Source of the DNA: an uncultured Eubacterium sp.
GTDB lineage: Bacteria; Bacillota; Clostridia; Lachnospirales; Lachnospiraceae
Direction: 5' to 3'
Length of the DNA stretch: 34,559 nucleotides
NCBI GenBank assembly: GCA_934338065.1
Contig: CAKRGX010000016.1
Span: 1-34,559, forward strand
This document shows positions 24,901-32,302 of the stretch, in pieces. A model generated the notes under the pieces. The model was not told the origin of the DNA. It saw only the letters and a list, made by a program, of their open reading frames with translations, and ran no database searches. A program made the position numbers and the translations under genes. Within the stretch, counting starts at the first letter, position 1; each line of letters opens with the position of its first letter.

Positions 24901-25580
24901 TACACCACAGATGTTGGTTTCGCTGTTGCTGCTGCCGTTGGCTTCGTTGTTGCTGTTGGCTCCACTGTCGCTGTCTCTGTTGGCTTCGCTGTTGCTGTTG
25001 GCTCCACTGTCGCTGCCTCTGTTGGCTTCGCTGCCTCTGTTGGCTTCGTTGTTGCTGTTGGCTCCACTGTCGCTGTTGGCTTCGCTGTCGCCGTTGGTTT
25101 CGTTGTTGCTGTTGATATTGGTGTTGCCGTTACCGCAGGCGCCCTGTCTGTGCCATCCACCGGCACCGGCTCCTGCGCCGTGCTGCCAGAAGACGTATTA
25201 CCGCTTCCCTCTGGTGCAACAACATCTTTCGCTCTAACCGTAACTTTAATTGTTTTTTTAACTACTTGTTTCTTATTATAAAGTTTTACAGAAATTTTTG
25301 CTTTTCCTTCTGCTTTTCCCTTGATAGTCACTCCTTTTTTAGACTTTTTCAACAAAGTGACTTTCTTCCTGCCACTCTTGTTCATCTTCCACGTAACACG
25401 TGTTGCATTCTTTACCTTAATCTTCTTTGTTTTTCCTACCTGAATGTTAACTTTTGTGGTACTAAGTTTAGGTTTCTTACTTTTTGCCTCTGACGTTGAC
25501 GTTCCAGCCATACTGATTGTCATAACAGCAGATAACACAATCGCCAGTCCCTTTGCATTTTTTCTTATTAAACTCTGCAT
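18906..25580 (-). CDS. Giant secreted trifunctional xylan-degrading enzyme (GH10-GH43-SGNH esterase)
   Basis: 2224 residues. Order: signal peptide (1-32); Lys-rich Ig-like module (35-117); Pro/Thr-rich repeat linker (150-224); a beta domain (228-338); linker; carbohydrate-binding-like domain (372-507); linker with two 12-residue repeats (508-552); second binding-like domain (553-692). GH10 endoxylanase follows (about 700-1077) with acid/base E853 in DVVNEAVEPG and nucleophile E988 in VQVTELAV. GH43 (about 1090-1540) has candidate catalytic D1180 (LIADPAA), D1326 (CFDPAVL) and E1385 (FEDSEIN), probably arabinofuranosidase or xylosidase. Next are a CBM6-like domain (1545-1674) and another binding-like domain (1700-1838). 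A C-terminal SGNH esterase (1840-2224) has GDS (S2024), GGN, GVND and DGLH (H2206), probably acetylxylan esterase. All three active sites look intact, and the frame is open throughout. No sortase, SLH or dockerin signal is seen. GGAGGG precedes the ATG at 25580. It has its own promoter and faces the xylulokinase operon. CBM families are read from position and fold pattern only. Confidence 0.92.
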   Translation of the reverse strand: MQSLIRKNAKGLAIVLSAVMTISMAGTSTSEAKSKKPKLSTTKVNIQVGKTKKIKVKNATRVTWKMNKSGRKKVTLLKKSKKGVTIKGKAEGKAKISVKLYNKKQVVKKTIKVTVRAKDVVAPEGSGNTSSGSTAQEPVPVDGTDRAPAVTATPISTATTKPTATAKPTATVEPTATTKPTEAAKPTEAATVEPTATAKPTETATVEPTATTKPTAAATAKPTSVVYEKAGKIQVNESSFWEVLLEKITFGLYEATDTSVTIESYIPDADIYYYIDQSGSNIAKTKEELEKETAKWIKYEGQFALAEDKNVVYAKIVDVAHEKNYYLCSDGMIVNSVVEPTPTATAKPTATPTPAATAKVTPIPLATPEPGYTRTNISLSDVAGKVGQSGVTYDEKTETLHVQKVASFMYPLPEKVEEGEKVIVTIKGELKGQRGFRSYLTAGYDIALSNIVNSENDGQSGEFEWSYELTNTQGNGTSATHLMIKGIDYQTLIDNLDIKGITIDYKKTPASPSPSPTAVATPDQTSSPIPTATPDQTSSPMPTATADVVTETRKLTLTKDMLMYSGGVSDVIYNEDGSVDAKINGAWGKVVFYLDASKNSVSLGDYSKALIQISGDSQFCVAVDMTKTENVFGGGIGAGYYTVGESATTVSYDLTPNQDKSAYAILLQYNSGEAPSPDFTIHIDSITLVKDPRDITDAVTTYSSLYELAEQYGFKMGTVMNPSRISDQKYSSLMKHHFNSITASNEMKAYSMLDKSASQRAYTDSSSMPVINFSYADIFMDYAQKEGIAVRGHTLVWDADMCDWFFREGYQQDGEYVSKDVMKARVKNYIEQVLTHFENKYPGVIYCWDVVNEAVEPGKRLDESDERGIEDNIFSQHMGSDYVELSFQYARECLESLGAAERVKLYYNDFNTFYADKRDAICHLVDSINSYQSDGKGGYKKLCDGVGMQSYIGGFGQQAGCMNENDITNVKNAIEAFASHGVEVQVTELAVRNYENSEEIFARHADFYKKLFEAYIAINENNASKPLKAVSIWGIVDIPDLAPDDYSFTMNGPYCGLFDENLHVKGAFSAIYELMGGKVNAKPQATFEPSTQDYEYFNDYTLGYADGKVTAYKNGKKMSLEEAGAAVYNKKEDDIFAQHIAGNEWYKDKITLTQPLQYTSSDGVTHKVGSMVTNYDLIADPAAIDNSENDGKLYVYGTTEGIDYQGGVLKTNGYNNHSLTIVSTQDMVNWTDEGTLDNKNLTNKPDSAASNQKVKCKWGTKAWAPSGLKIDGDGDGQDEYYIFYTNGGAVGYVQGDSPTGPWKDDLGVTLFNQNTPNCSGVVWCFDPAVLVDDKGDAYVYFGGGTTDDKAHGKTARVCKIKFEKGTGKVLLDGDPQELDNYYMFEDSEINQFNGKYYYSYCTNFNVPGGNKWIGSGQIACYVSSDPMNISFDPEGENGDKYTDETGTYHHYLGTILNNPSTIYGESYNNHHHMQSFKGHDYIFYHSTVLGNTLFRDNKQYRNLHVNEISVDKDTDKLAIKPSYDGVEQIENFNPYINEDGSRKYINATTAANSAGVKSSRDDIQVNSSLNGSPMVLDSIDTGDWSCIKGVDFGSKGMKNFAAELLSDTETGRIELFVDSPLKLDNKIAMIDITEKTDGNYRFKNTVITKSVTGVHDIYFVFRGSNYKVASWLFSENEKMEEPDISDRPTATPTPVTVENSYGWNEDKTEYRLKLSEENVVEEAGASVSFDENSATATLSYKGDYPGIWFNLPDNVTDKFDSVIFTYKDSSTGGCGKAVRYKDDTQDQEIVWGGCLPDNQTTQTIQVDSSKILRKIKLFRNGATEDCKVTITSVIFKKAAKETNWTTTWGTAEEKCDITESAMPQMTLEDSTVRQIVKVTTAGAKMRLRLSNQYGGSDVTIKSMHAAKQVTADQSDIDVDTDVVVTVDGKTEFVIPKGKTIVTDAVNFKVNALENIAISTYFGTTPETNITGHRGARATTYQVAGNQVSEKAFTNPKTTTSWFFLADVSLYSEHQGKAVVCFGDSITDGYGTDAAYLGKKPDSYTRWGDYFAKRLQANEKTRNVSVINEGIGGNSILGAWPTDAGKDRFSRDLLEHDGVAYCILLFGVNDLDKLSDTSKYDKLKPEYEKMIQLCHDNNIKVYASPILPFGTSSYYSESSEKVRNMINIWLRSDESGVDGIIDFDSAVADPDNPTNVLEKYTHEDGLHPYDGYSAMADAIDLKLFE
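23946..24017 (-). repeat. Two tandem 36-bp repeats in a linker of the large xylanase
   Basis: Copies at 23946-23981 and 23982-24017 differ by one base and encode the 12-residue unit TPDQTSSPxPTA. A third, partial copy follows. It is an in-frame linker that can change copy number without breaking the gene. Confidence 0.85.
24911..25130 (-). repeat. Imperfect Pro/Thr/Ala/Lys/Glu repeat array in the large xylanase linker
   Basis: Short degenerate units encode ATAKPT, ATVEPT, ATTKPT and EAAKPT variants; the DNA word GTTGGCTCCACTGTCGCTG recurs three times. All units are multiples of three. The opposite strand shows an artefactual Cys/Leu/Trp-rich open frame, which is not a gene. Confidence 0.85.
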
Positions 25581-25639
25581 ATAACCCTCCGTTCATTTTT
25601 TTATTTTTCTTTGTCCCATCACCGAATTATCGTGTATAT

Positions 25640-25669
25640 ATTATAACAGAAAAAAAGGGGGATTTTCAA
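25640..25669 (-). promoter_or_regulatory. Promoter of the large xylanase gene
   Basis: Minus-strand TTGAAA (25669-25664), 18-bp spacer, TATAAT (25645-25640), about 60 bp from the start codon. Confidence 0.75.
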
Positions 25670-25689
25670 CTATAACCTCGCTTAATCTC

Positions 25690-25719
25690 TTGTAAAATTT
25701 CCGGCTTTTATGCTATACT
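25690..25719 (+). promoter_or_regulatory. Promoter of the DUF951 gene
   Basis: TTGTAA (25690-25695), 18-bp spacer, extended -10 TGC-TATACT (25714-25719). It diverges from the xylanase promoter 20 bp away. Confidence 0.65.
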
Positions 25720-25758
25720 GTAGGGGCAGAAAGCCAAACATTCAGAAGGGAGATTCGT

Positions 25759-25935
25759 ATGGATTTTATAATTGGTCAAAAAATCAAAATGAAAAAGCCA
25801 CACCCCTGTGGCACCAACCAATGGGAAATTCTCCGCGTCGGCATGGACTTCCGTCTAAAATGTACCGGCTGTGGACATCAGGTCATGCTGCCACGTAAAA
25901 CCGTAGAAAAAAGTTTCCGTGGATTCCTTATATAA
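25759..25935 (+). CDS. DUF951 family zinc-binding-like small protein
   Basis: A 58-residue protein starting at ATG 25759 after GAAGGGAG. It has the DUF951 layout: GQKIKMKKPHPCGTNQWEI, then RVGMDFRLKCTGCGHQVMLPR and a C-terminal KSFRGFL. C17 and the C35xxC38 pair look like metal ligands. DUF951 proteins are conserved in Firmicutes, often beside rpsF-ssb-rpsR or a mechanosensitive channel gene, as seen here; their role is unknown, though nucleic-acid binding is plausible. It is too short for usual ORF cut-offs and is overlapped by a spurious frame (25710-25898). Confidence 0.92.
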   Translation: MDFIIGQKIKMKKPHPCGTNQWEILRVGMDFRLKCTGCGHQVMLPRKTVEKSFRGFLI

Positions 25936-25973
25936 TCTTTTTCTGTATTCGTGTGACTTCGTCAAAAAAATAC

Positions 25974-26002
25974 TTGCTTTTGTCTCTCTGCTATGTTAAA
26001 AT
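25974..26002 (+). promoter_or_regulatory. Promoter of rpsF-ssb-rpsR
   Basis: TTGCTT (25974-25979), 17-bp spacer, TAAAAT (25997-26002). The roughly 75-nt leader contains a CTCTTGT/ACAGGAG hairpin (near 26036-26052). In many bacteria the S6:S18 pair represses this operon through a leader hairpin; I cannot confirm the conserved CCG bulge here. Confidence 0.65.
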
Positions 26003-26084
26003 GTAACTCCGTGATATTAAATCATAATTCCTTGTTCTCTTGTACTACAGGAGAGCCAGAGACCAAAAGGAGGTGCAGGCAACT

Positions 26085-26372
26085 ATGAATAAGTACGAAT
26101 TAGCTCTAGTTGTTAGTGCAAAAGTTGAAGACGAAGTAAGAAACGCCACCGTTGAGAAAGCAAAAGATTACATTACAGCTCTTAATGGAACAATTACAAA
26201 CGTCGATGAATGGGGCAAGAAAAAACTTGCTTATGAAATTCAGAAGATGGGTGAAGGCTTTTATTACTTTATTCAGTTCGACGCCGAGCCAGACGTGCCG
26301 GGTGAATTGGAACAGCGACTTCGCATTATGGACAACGTGCTCAGATACTTATGCGTAAAACAGGAGGCATAA
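26085..26372 (+). CDS. rpsF: 30S ribosomal protein S6
   Basis: S6 pairs with S18 on the platform of the 30S subunit. The 95-residue protein begins MNKYELALVVSAKVEDEVR. It has the ferredoxin-like pattern of S6 with DEWGKKKLAYEIQKMGEGFYYFIQFDAEP and RIMDNVLRYLCVKQ. The start at 26085 is set by AAAAGGAGG and by length; an in-frame start at 26040 would add 15 residues encoded in the leader. It is first in rpsF-ssb-rpsR, the standard order. Confidence 0.97.
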   Translation: MNKYELALVVSAKVEDEVRNATVEKAKDYITALNGTITNVDEWGKKKLAYEIQKMGEGFYYFIQFDAEPDVPGELEQRLRIMDNVLRYLCVKQEA

Positions 26373-26390
26373 GATAAGGAGGAGTCTTCC

Positions 26391-26837
26391 ATGAATAAGG
26401 TAATTTTAATGGGTAATCTAACCCGCGATCCCGAGATACGTTATTCTCAGGGAGAGAATTCACTGGCAATTGCGAGATTCAGCATAGCAGTTAACCGTCG
26501 TTTTGCCCGTCAAGGCGACACAGATACCGATTTTTTTAATTGTACTGCATTTGGCAGACAGGCAGAATTTGTAGAAAAATATTTCCGCAAAGGTTCCCGC
26601 ATGTTGTTAAGTGGACGTGTACAAAATGACAATTACACCAATAACAATGGTGAAAAAGTCTACAGTGTTCAGATTATTGCAGAAGAAGTTGAGTTTGCAG
26701 AGCGCAAAAGCACAGCCGATGCTAATGCTGCCCAGAGTGGCAATTTTGGCGGTGGTGCTCCACAGCCAAATGCTGCAGCTAATGATGACTTTATGAACAT
26801 TCCAGATGGTATCGAAGAAGGTTTACCATTTAATTAA
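26391..26837 (+). CDS. ssb: Single-stranded DNA-binding protein
   Basis: SSB coats single-stranded DNA in replication and repair and recruits partners through its C-terminal tip. This 148-residue protein has the OB fold (MNKVILMGNLTRDPEIRYSQ; FFNCTAFGRQAEFVEKYFRKGSRMLLSGRVQ). An Asn/Ala/Gly-rich linker follows, and the acidic tail IEEGLPFN. The tail ends LPFN with one residue after the usual terminal Phe; the acidic-LPF motif is otherwise kept. AAGGAGGAG precedes the ATG. It lies between the two ribosomal protein genes and shares their promoter. Confidence 0.97.
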   Translation: MNKVILMGNLTRDPEIRYSQGENSLAIARFSIAVNRRFARQGDTDTDFFNCTAFGRQAEFVEKYFRKGSRMLLSGRVQNDNYTNNNGEKVYSVQIIAEEVEFAERKSTADANAAQSGNFGGGAPQPNAAANDDFMNIPDGIEEGLPFN

Positions 26838-26873
26838 AACCAGTGAGACAAGAATTTTATAGGAGGTTTTATC

Positions 26874-27137
26874 ATGGCTTATAGTAAAGATAGAGGCGAT
26901 TCTCCAATGAGAAGAAGAGGCCCTCGCAGAAGAAAAAAAGTATGTGCATTCTGCTCCGATAAAGAGCATGATTTCATTGATTACAAAGATGTTGCAAAAT
27001 TGAAGAGATATATGTCTGAAAGAGGTAAGATTCTTCCTAGAAGAATTACCGGTACATGTGCAAAGCATCAGAGAGCTTTAACTGTAGCTATCAAACGTTC
27101 TCGTCACATTGCATTAATGCCATACACATTGGATTAA
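26874..27137 (+). CDS. rpsR: 30S ribosomal protein S18
   Basis: This 87-residue protein has the S18 core with [64 protein letters not shown] shared across bacteria. Cys residues in CAFC and GTCAKH make this the zinc-type (C+) S18. Strong AGGAGG precedes the ATG. It is last of rpsF-ssb-rpsR and is followed by a terminator. Confidence 0.97.
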   Translation: MAYSKDRGDSPMRRRGPRRRKKVCAFCSDKEHDFIDYKDVAKLKRYMSERGKILPRRITGTCAKHQRALTVAIKRSRHIALMPYTLD

Positions 27138-27155
27138 TATTATTTGTATCGAATT

Positions 27156-27204
27156 AAAAAAACTGTCTGCTGAGCGAATATCTCGCTTATACAGGCAGTT
27201 TTTT
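27156..27204. terminator. Bidirectional terminator after rpsR
   Basis: CTGTCTG (27163-27169) pairs with CAGGCAG (27192-27198), with an inner AGCGA/TCGCT stem, flanked by A7 and T6. It serves rpsR (+) and the convergent zinc-ribbon gene (-). Confidence 0.9.
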
Positions 27205-27222
27205 CTCTTATCCGTTTTTTAA

Positions 27223-28095
27223 TTAACGTTTTACCTTTTTATCGTTTTTCTTGTAAAGCCGCAGTTTATTCACAACATAGCCAAATTCACTATCTTCCTG
27301 CTTGTCTACTAATATTGTATAACGCTGAACCTTTTCCTTCTGGCCTGTATATCTGGATTTCAAATAAGCCTCTGCAACAACACGATATTTTCCTTCTGCA
27401 TACTCAATGATCTTCTCTATTTTCATCCCGGAATCTTTTCCCGGAATACGCATGGAATTAAATACGATTGTATTTCCCGCTGGACGATACACATATAATG
27501 GATAACGCTCACCATATTCTAATTTGTATTTGTAATTATCCCCAAACAACTTCTTCATTTCTTTTTTAGCTGATTTCTTAATCTGCCTGATATCGTTTCC
27601 ATATCGGATCGTGTGGTCATTATGCTCCAGATTATATACCGCCATAACGGTTGCCGTTTTATCATTCCACATAAACTTATGTGAGCCATCAGCATAAAAA
27701 GAAGCGCTGTAACCAAGAAATGGTTTCATCCTGTCAAGAAGCCCTTTCATCTCCTGCTTAACCTGCGATGTTACATCAGTTTCTTCCAATATATATGGCG
27801 TCGGAGATGGTGTTGCAACTATGGTTTGCTTCGGCTTATTGTCAGCCTCCCTGCTCGGATCCTGCTTCTCTTCATTTTTTGCAACAGGCTCTTTCGCTTT
27901 CTCCGGGAGCTTTATCCTGCCCGTCCATATAAAATATGTCAGAACACCTGCAACCGCAACAAGCAATATAGCAATAACACTTCCTACCACTGCCTTACTG
28001 GAAAAAATCCGTTGCATTAAGGTTGTACGTGTTCCACATCGATAACAAAATTCATCGTTCTCACGTAACTCTGTTCCACACTTTTTGCAGTACAT
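27223..28095 (-). CDS. Zinc-ribbon membrane protein of unknown function
   Basis: This 290-residue protein starts with a zinc ribbon (C3-x2-C6 and C17-x2-C20, MYCKKCGTELRENDEFCYRCG). One membrane helix (about 34-56) follows, then a Lys/Glu/Pro linker and an extracellular alpha/beta region of about 170 residues (LLDRMKPFLGYSASFYADGSHKFMW; IRQIKKSAKKEMKKLFG; YPLYVYRPAGNTIVF). The same plan (cytoplasmic zinc ribbon, membrane helix, extracellular sensor-like domain) is frequent in Clostridia, often without known role. The ATG at 28095 has GAGGAGGG upstream. It stands alone, convergent to rpsR and divergent from gdpP. Confidence 0.8.
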   Translation of the reverse strand: MYCKKCGTELRENDEFCYRCGTRTTLMQRIFSSKAVVGSVIAILLVAVAGVLTYFIWTGRIKLPEKAKEPVAKNEEKQDPSREADNKPKQTIVATPSPTPYILEETDVTSQVKQEMKGLLDRMKPFLGYSASFYADGSHKFMWNDKTATVMAVYNLEHNDHTIRYGNDIRQIKKSAKKEMKKLFGDNYKYKLEYGERYPLYVYRPAGNTIVFNSMRIPGKDSGMKIEKIIEYAEGKYRVVAEAYLKSRYTGQKEKVQRYTILVDKQEDSEFGYVVNKLRLYKKNDKKVKR

Positions 28096-28130
28096 AGAAT
28101 CCCTCCTCTATCGTATACCAGATATTTACT

Positions 28131-28159
28131 ATCATACATGATAAACGTATGAAATTCAA
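28131..28159 (-). promoter_or_regulatory. Promoter of the zinc-ribbon gene
   Basis: Minus-strand TTGAAT (28159-28154), 17-bp spacer, TATGAT (28136-28131). Confidence 0.65.
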
Positions 28160-28189
28160 CACCCCACTTGCCATCTTTTCACAAAATAT

Positions 28190-28218
28190 TTGTTTTTACT
28201 TGTATTCCGTGCTATAAT
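28190..28218 (+). promoter_or_regulatory. Promoter of gdpP-rplI-dnaB
   Basis: TTGTTT (28190-28195), 17-bp spacer, extended -10 TGC-TATAAT (28213-28218). Its place argues against the longer gdpP start at 28190, which would lie inside it. Confidence 0.75.
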
Positions 28219-28270
28219 GATAATCTCTATAATTATACTTAATTCAGGAATTCACGAAGGAGGTGCTATC

Positions 28271-30325
28271 TTGGAAAAAGAGAAAATAAGCGGAAGTCTG
28301 CGTTCTTATTTGCGCTGGCCGCTCTTACTTAGTATTCTTTTAATAGCAATGAATATTCAATTATATATTATAAATATAAAATGCGGCATCATTATGAGTG
28401 CCTATGTAATCATTTATCTCATCATTGCCGTCATTCTTTATCGTTTCCGTCGAAGTACAGTATTGCGGGATCTGGTCGATTACTCCATGCGCTTTCATGT
28501 AACAGTGAACCAACTGGCAACAGAAATGGATATTCCATTGGCCATTATGGGAAATAATGGTATCTGTGTATGGGAAAATAAACAATTTCAGGATAAATTT
28601 ACATCAAAGTTATCCAAAAAACACTCAATTACAGACGCTCTCCCTTCTTTGTCATCTGACTACTGGCCGCAGGAAAATAAAGAAACAAAGGAAGTGCATT
28701 TTCATATAGAAGATATTTATTATAAAGCCGTGATCCAGCTTGTCACTTTGGTCAAAGCACCATCTGACCTCCGCAGAGGAGCAGGACAAGTAGGTATCGG
28801 TGACTCTCTTTATGTCATCTATATCTATGATGAAACGGAGATTGTTCACTATATAAGAGAAAACAACGAACAACGCCTTGATGTTGGACTTCTTTATATT
28901 GATAACTATGATGAATCCCTCGCCAATGTGGATGATGTGCGCCGTTCTCTACTGGCGGCCATGGTAGACAGAAAAATCAACAAATATATGTTAAACATTG
29001 ATGCAATCACCCGGAAGATGGAAAAAGATAAATATATTTTTCTCTTCCGCCACAAATACCTCGCCCAATTACAAGCGGACAAATTCTCCCTTCTTGACGA
29101 TATCCGATCCATCAATATTGGCGGAGAAATTTCAATTACGATCAGTATGGGAATCGGTATTCAGGCAAATACATTCCGTAAGCGCCAGGAATATGCAAGG
29201 AGTGCTATGGATCTTGCCCTTGCCCGTGGCGGCGATCAGGTTGTCATAAAGACAAAAGATAACCTTCTCTACTACGGAGGAAAGAGTATACAACAAGAAA
29301 AAAACACTCGTGTCAAAGCACGTGTCAAAGCACAGGCTCTGCGTGACTCGATTCAAAGCGCAGACAAAATTGTCATTATGGGCCACCGCCTGCCAGATGT
29401 CGATGCCATTGGCAGTGCGGTAGGTATTTACCGGATCGCACAGGCATTAGAAAAACCTGCCAAAATCATTGTCAACCAGGTAACATCCTCACTGGCTCCG
29501 TTACTAAAACTTTTTGAAAATAATAAAGATTACCCGGAGGGCACATTTATTACCGGTGAACAGGCAAGGGAGTACATCGGAGACGGCAACGGCGTTCTTC
29601 TGGTCGTTGTCGATGTAAACCGTCCATCCTATACCGATGCACCGGAACTTATACCAGTCGTTTCTTCCCTGGTTGTTATCGATCATCACAGACAGACAGG
29701 CGAATCCTTTGAAAATCCTACCTTATCCTATGTAGAGCCATTTGCCTCTTCTTCTTGTGAAATGGTTGCTGAAATTCTCCAATACGCCGGTGATGAGATC
29801 CGTGTCCGAGCGATCGAAGCGGATGCCCTGTATTCCGGTATTATGATCGATACGAATAATTTTATGAACAAACCGGGCGTACGTACCTTTGAAGCAGTTG
29901 CTTTTCTGCGCCGCTCAGGAGCGGATATTATCCGTATACGAAAAATGTTCCGCTCAGACATGGAAGAATACAAGGTGCGCGCCGAAGCGATACAGAATAC
30001 TGAAATTTTCCTGGATGCTTTTGCCATTGCGCCATGTAATGCTGACCGATGTGAATCACCTACGATAGTAGGTGCCAAGATTGCCGACGACCTTCTCGAT
30101 ATCAATGGCATACGGGCTTCTTTTGTCCTGACTGCCTACGAGGGGAAAATATATATCAGTGCACGCTCCATTGACGAATTAAATGTTCAGGTAGTTATGG
30201 AAAAAATGGGGGGTGGTGGTCATATTACCAGCGCCGGAGCACAACTGGAAGACTGTTCTCTCGAAGAGGGTACACAGCAGATCAAAGAATTGTTGACAAA
30301 AATGAAAGAAGAAGGTGACATATAA
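28271..30325 (+). CDS. gdpP: Cyclic-di-AMP phosphodiesterase GdpP (DHH family)
   Basis: GdpP hydrolyses cyclic-di-AMP, a regulator of potassium balance, cell-wall stress and beta-lactam tolerance. The 684-residue protein starts with TTG (28271) behind AAGGAGG. It has two membrane helices (about 16-35 and 42-57), a PAS-like domain (80-175), and a degenerate GGDEF domain (about 200-335, with RGGDQ). The DHH domain begins at about 370 ([34 protein letters not shown]), and a DHHA1 domain holds [13 protein letters not shown]. All catalytic motifs are intact. It is the first gene of gdpP-rplI-dnaB, the usual Firmicutes order, and overlaps rplI by one base (TAATG). Confidence 0.96.
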   Translation: MEKEKISGSLRSYLRWPLLLSILLIAMNIQLYIINIKCGIIMSAYVIIYLIIAVILYRFRRSTVLRDLVDYSMRFHVTVNQLATEMDIPLAIMGNNGICVWENKQFQDKFTSKLSKKHSITDALPSLSSDYWPQENKETKEVHFHIEDIYYKAVIQLVTLVKAPSDLRRGAGQVGIGDSLYVIYIYDETEIVHYIRENNEQRLDVGLLYIDNYDESLANVDDVRRSLLAAMVDRKINKYMLNIDAITRKMEKDKYIFLFRHKYLAQLQADKFSLLDDIRSINIGGEISITISMGIGIQANTFRKRQEYARSAMDLALARGGDQVVIKTKDNLLYYGGKSIQQEKNTRVKARVKAQALRDSIQSADKIVIMGHRLPDVDAIGSAVGIYRIAQALEKPAKIIVNQVTSSLAPLLKLFENNKDYPEGTFITGEQAREYIGDGNGVLLVVVDVNRPSYTDAPELIPVVSSLVVIDHHRQTGESFENPTLSYVEPFASSSCEMVAEILQYAGDEIRVRAIEADALYSGIMIDTNNFMNKPGVRTFEAVAFLRRSGADIIRIRKMFRSDMEEYKVRAEAIQNTEIFLDAFAIAPCNADRCESPTIVGAKIADDLLDINGIRASFVLTAYEGKIYISARSIDELNVQVVMEKMGGGGHITSAGAQLEDCSLEEGTQQIKELLTKMKEEGDI

Positions 30326-30771
30326 TGAAAGTAATTTTATTACAGGATGTAAAATCTATCGGAAAAAAAGGTGAAGTAGTAAATGTCAGTGATGGTTATG
30401 CAAGAAACTTTATATTTAAGAAGAATCTTGGTAAAGAAGCTACTTCCAAAAACCTGAATGACCTAAAACTTCAAAAGCAAAATGAAGCTAAAGTTGCCGC
30501 ACAAAATCTGGCTGATGCACAGGCATTTGCCAAAGAAATTGAAAACAAATCCATCGAAGTAGCGATAAAAGCCGGACAAGATGGGAAAGTTTTTGGATCT
30601 GTTTCTACAAAGGAAATTGCTGTAACCGCAAAAGAACAACTGGGTTATGATCTGGACAAGAAAAAAATGCACCTAAAAGAACCGATCAAAAACATAGGCA
30701 CCTATATGGTACCTATCCGTCTTCATCCAAAAGTAACCGCCGACCTTAAAGTTATCGTTAAAGGAAAGTAA
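30325..30771 (+). CDS. rplI: 50S ribosomal protein L9
   Basis: L9 is an elongated protein at the base of the L1 stalk that limits frameshifting. This 148-residue protein has the full N-terminal domain ([30 protein letters not shown]), the long connecting helix ([26 protein letters not shown]) and the C-terminal domain ([18 protein letters not shown]). It is coupled to gdpP by a one-base overlap, and dnaB starts 2 bp after its stop. Confidence 0.97.
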   Translation: MKVILLQDVKSIGKKGEVVNVSDGYARNFIFKKNLGKEATSKNLNDLKLQKQNEAKVAAQNLADAQAFAKEIENKSIEVAIKAGQDGKVFGSVSTKEIAVTAKEQLGYDLDKKKMHLKEPIKNIGTYMVPIRLHPKVTADLKVIVKGK

Positions 30772-30773
30772 TC

Positions 30774-32126
30774 ATGGAAGAAGCAGTTATAAAGCGAATC
30801 ATGCCCAATAACCAGGAGGCAGAGGAGGCGGTCATCGGCTCTATGCTTCTGGATCAGGAAGCTATTGTAAACGCAAGTGAAAAACTAGTCGAAACAGACT
30901 TTTATAATCCACGATACAAAACACTTTTCTCTGCTATCGTCGAATTACACAGGGAAGGGAAACCCGCAGATCTAGTAACTCTTGTTGACAAATTAAGAGA
31001 AAAAAATGTTTCTGATGATATTGGCAGCGTTGAATTCTTAAGTAATATTATTTCTGCCGTACCTACATCTGCTAATGTACGTTACTACATTGATATTGTA
31101 CAGCAGAAATCTCTTCTACGAGACTTAATCCGGACGACAGAAGAGATTGCAAACCGTGGCTATCAGGAATCTACAAATATAGAAGAATTAATGGAAGACA
31201 CAGAACGTAATATTTTTCAGTTAGTTCAAGGACGCGCTGCATCAGAAGACTTTACACCGATCAAAGACGTTGCGCTGGAAGCACTGGAAAGCATTCAGGA
31301 CGCTGCTGCTAATAATGGCAATGTCACAGGACTTTCTACTGGTTTCCGTGATCTTGACTATCGTACGGCAGGGCTACAGAATTCTGACCTGATCCTTATC
31401 GCAGCCAGACCGGCTATGGGAAAAACAGCATTTGTCCTGAATATTGCAGAACATGTTGCCATGTATAATCATGTACCAACGGCCATTTTCAGTTTGGAAA
31501 TGCCTAAGATCCAATTGGCAAAACGTTTAGTATCCATGAATTCCAAAGTGGATTCCCAGCACATCCGAACAGGTAATCTGGAAGATGACGAGTGGGCAAA
31601 AATTACGGAAAGTTCTATCATACTTGGCGAATCCAGTTTATATATTGACGATACCATGGGCATATCGATTAACGAATTGCGGAGCAAATGCCGTAAGCTG
31701 AAAATGGAACATGGACTTGGCTTGATCATTATCGATTATCTGCAGTTGATGAGCGGGAGCAGCAGCAATAAAAACATCTCACGTCAGCAGGAAGTTTCTG
31801 ATATCTCCCGTTCTCTAAAAGCTCTTGCCCGTGAGATAAATTGTCCGGTAATCGCGCTTTCCCAGTTGAGTCGTGATGTAGAAAAAAGAGAAGATAAACG
31901 CCCTATCCTGTCTGATCTTCGTGAATCCGGTGCCATAGAACAGGATGCCGACGTTGTTATGTTTTTATACCGTGATGAGTACTATAACAAAGACGCTTCA
32001 ACATCAAAAGGTGTAACAGAAGTTATCATCGGAAAACAACGTAATGGCTCCACCTGTACGGTTAAGTTAAAGTGGCTGGGGCAATATACCAAGTTCGCCA
32101 ACCTCGAAATGCGGGAAGAAGAATAA
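30774..32126 (+). CDS. dnaB: Replicative DNA helicase
   Basis: DnaB (called DnaC in Bacillus) is the hexameric fork helicase. This 450-residue protein has the N-terminal helical domain (NNQEAEEAVIGSMLLDQEA) and a RecA-type motor domain. Motor motifs include Walker A AARPAMGKTAF, the LEMP segment, Walker B LIIIDYLQLM, the sensor stretch CPVIALSQLSRDVEKR and DLRESGAIEQDADVVMFLYR. There is no intein or linker insertion. The ATG at 30774 has AAAGGAAAG upstream. A terminator follows at once, closing the gdpP-rplI-dnaB operon. Confidence 0.97.
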   Translation: MEEAVIKRIMPNNQEAEEAVIGSMLLDQEAIVNASEKLVETDFYNPRYKTLFSAIVELHREGKPADLVTLVDKLREKNVSDDIGSVEFLSNIISAVPTSANVRYYIDIVQQKSLLRDLIRTTEEIANRGYQESTNIEELMEDTERNIFQLVQGRAASEDFTPIKDVALEALESIQDAAANNGNVTGLSTGFRDLDYRTAGLQNSDLILIAARPAMGKTAFVLNIAEHVAMYNHVPTAIFSLEMPKIQLAKRLVSMNSKVDSQHIRTGNLEDDEWAKITESSIILGESSLYIDDTMGISINELRSKCRKLKMEHGLGLIIIDYLQLMSGSSSNKNISRQQEVSDISRSLKALAREINCPVIALSQLSRDVEKREDKRPILSDLRESGAIEQDADVVMFLYRDEYYNKDASTSKGVTEVIIGKQRNGSTCTVKLKWLGQYTKFANLEMREEE

Positions 32127-32132
32127 CTATGT

Positions 32133-32164
32133 AAAAAGACATTCGCAAGGATGTCTTTTTTTAT
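32133..32164 (+). terminator. Terminator of gdpP-rplI-dnaB
   Basis: AAAAAGACAT (32133-32142) pairs with ATGTCTTTTT (32151-32160), followed by further T residues; 6 bp after the dnaB stop. Confidence 0.88.
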
Positions 32165-32302
32165 CATTTTTTTCCCTATTATGTCTTACAATAATCTATA
32201 TAAATGGTCATATTTCCTTTTTCGACTCTTTTCTCATGATATAATCCATAGTACAAGCTATAAACATGGCTCAACGTAAATCACTTCAGAATGGAGGTTA
32301 TT

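Noticed and set aside
24911..25130. CRISPR-like repeat array
   Set aside because: Units are short, degenerate, in frame and coding, with no spacers or cas genes.
24750..25237. Plus-strand frames rich in Cys, Leu and Trp opposite the xylanase linker
   Set aside because: They are antisense shadows of the Pro/Thr repeat array, with no ribosome binding site.
25710..25898. Plus-strand 62-codon frame
   Set aside because: It overlaps the DUF951 gene in another frame; DUF951 has the ribosome binding site and the family pattern.
26003..26084. S6:S18-type autoregulatory leader of rpsF
   Set aside because: A hairpin is present, but I could not place the conserved CCG bulge with confidence, so no separate feature is given.
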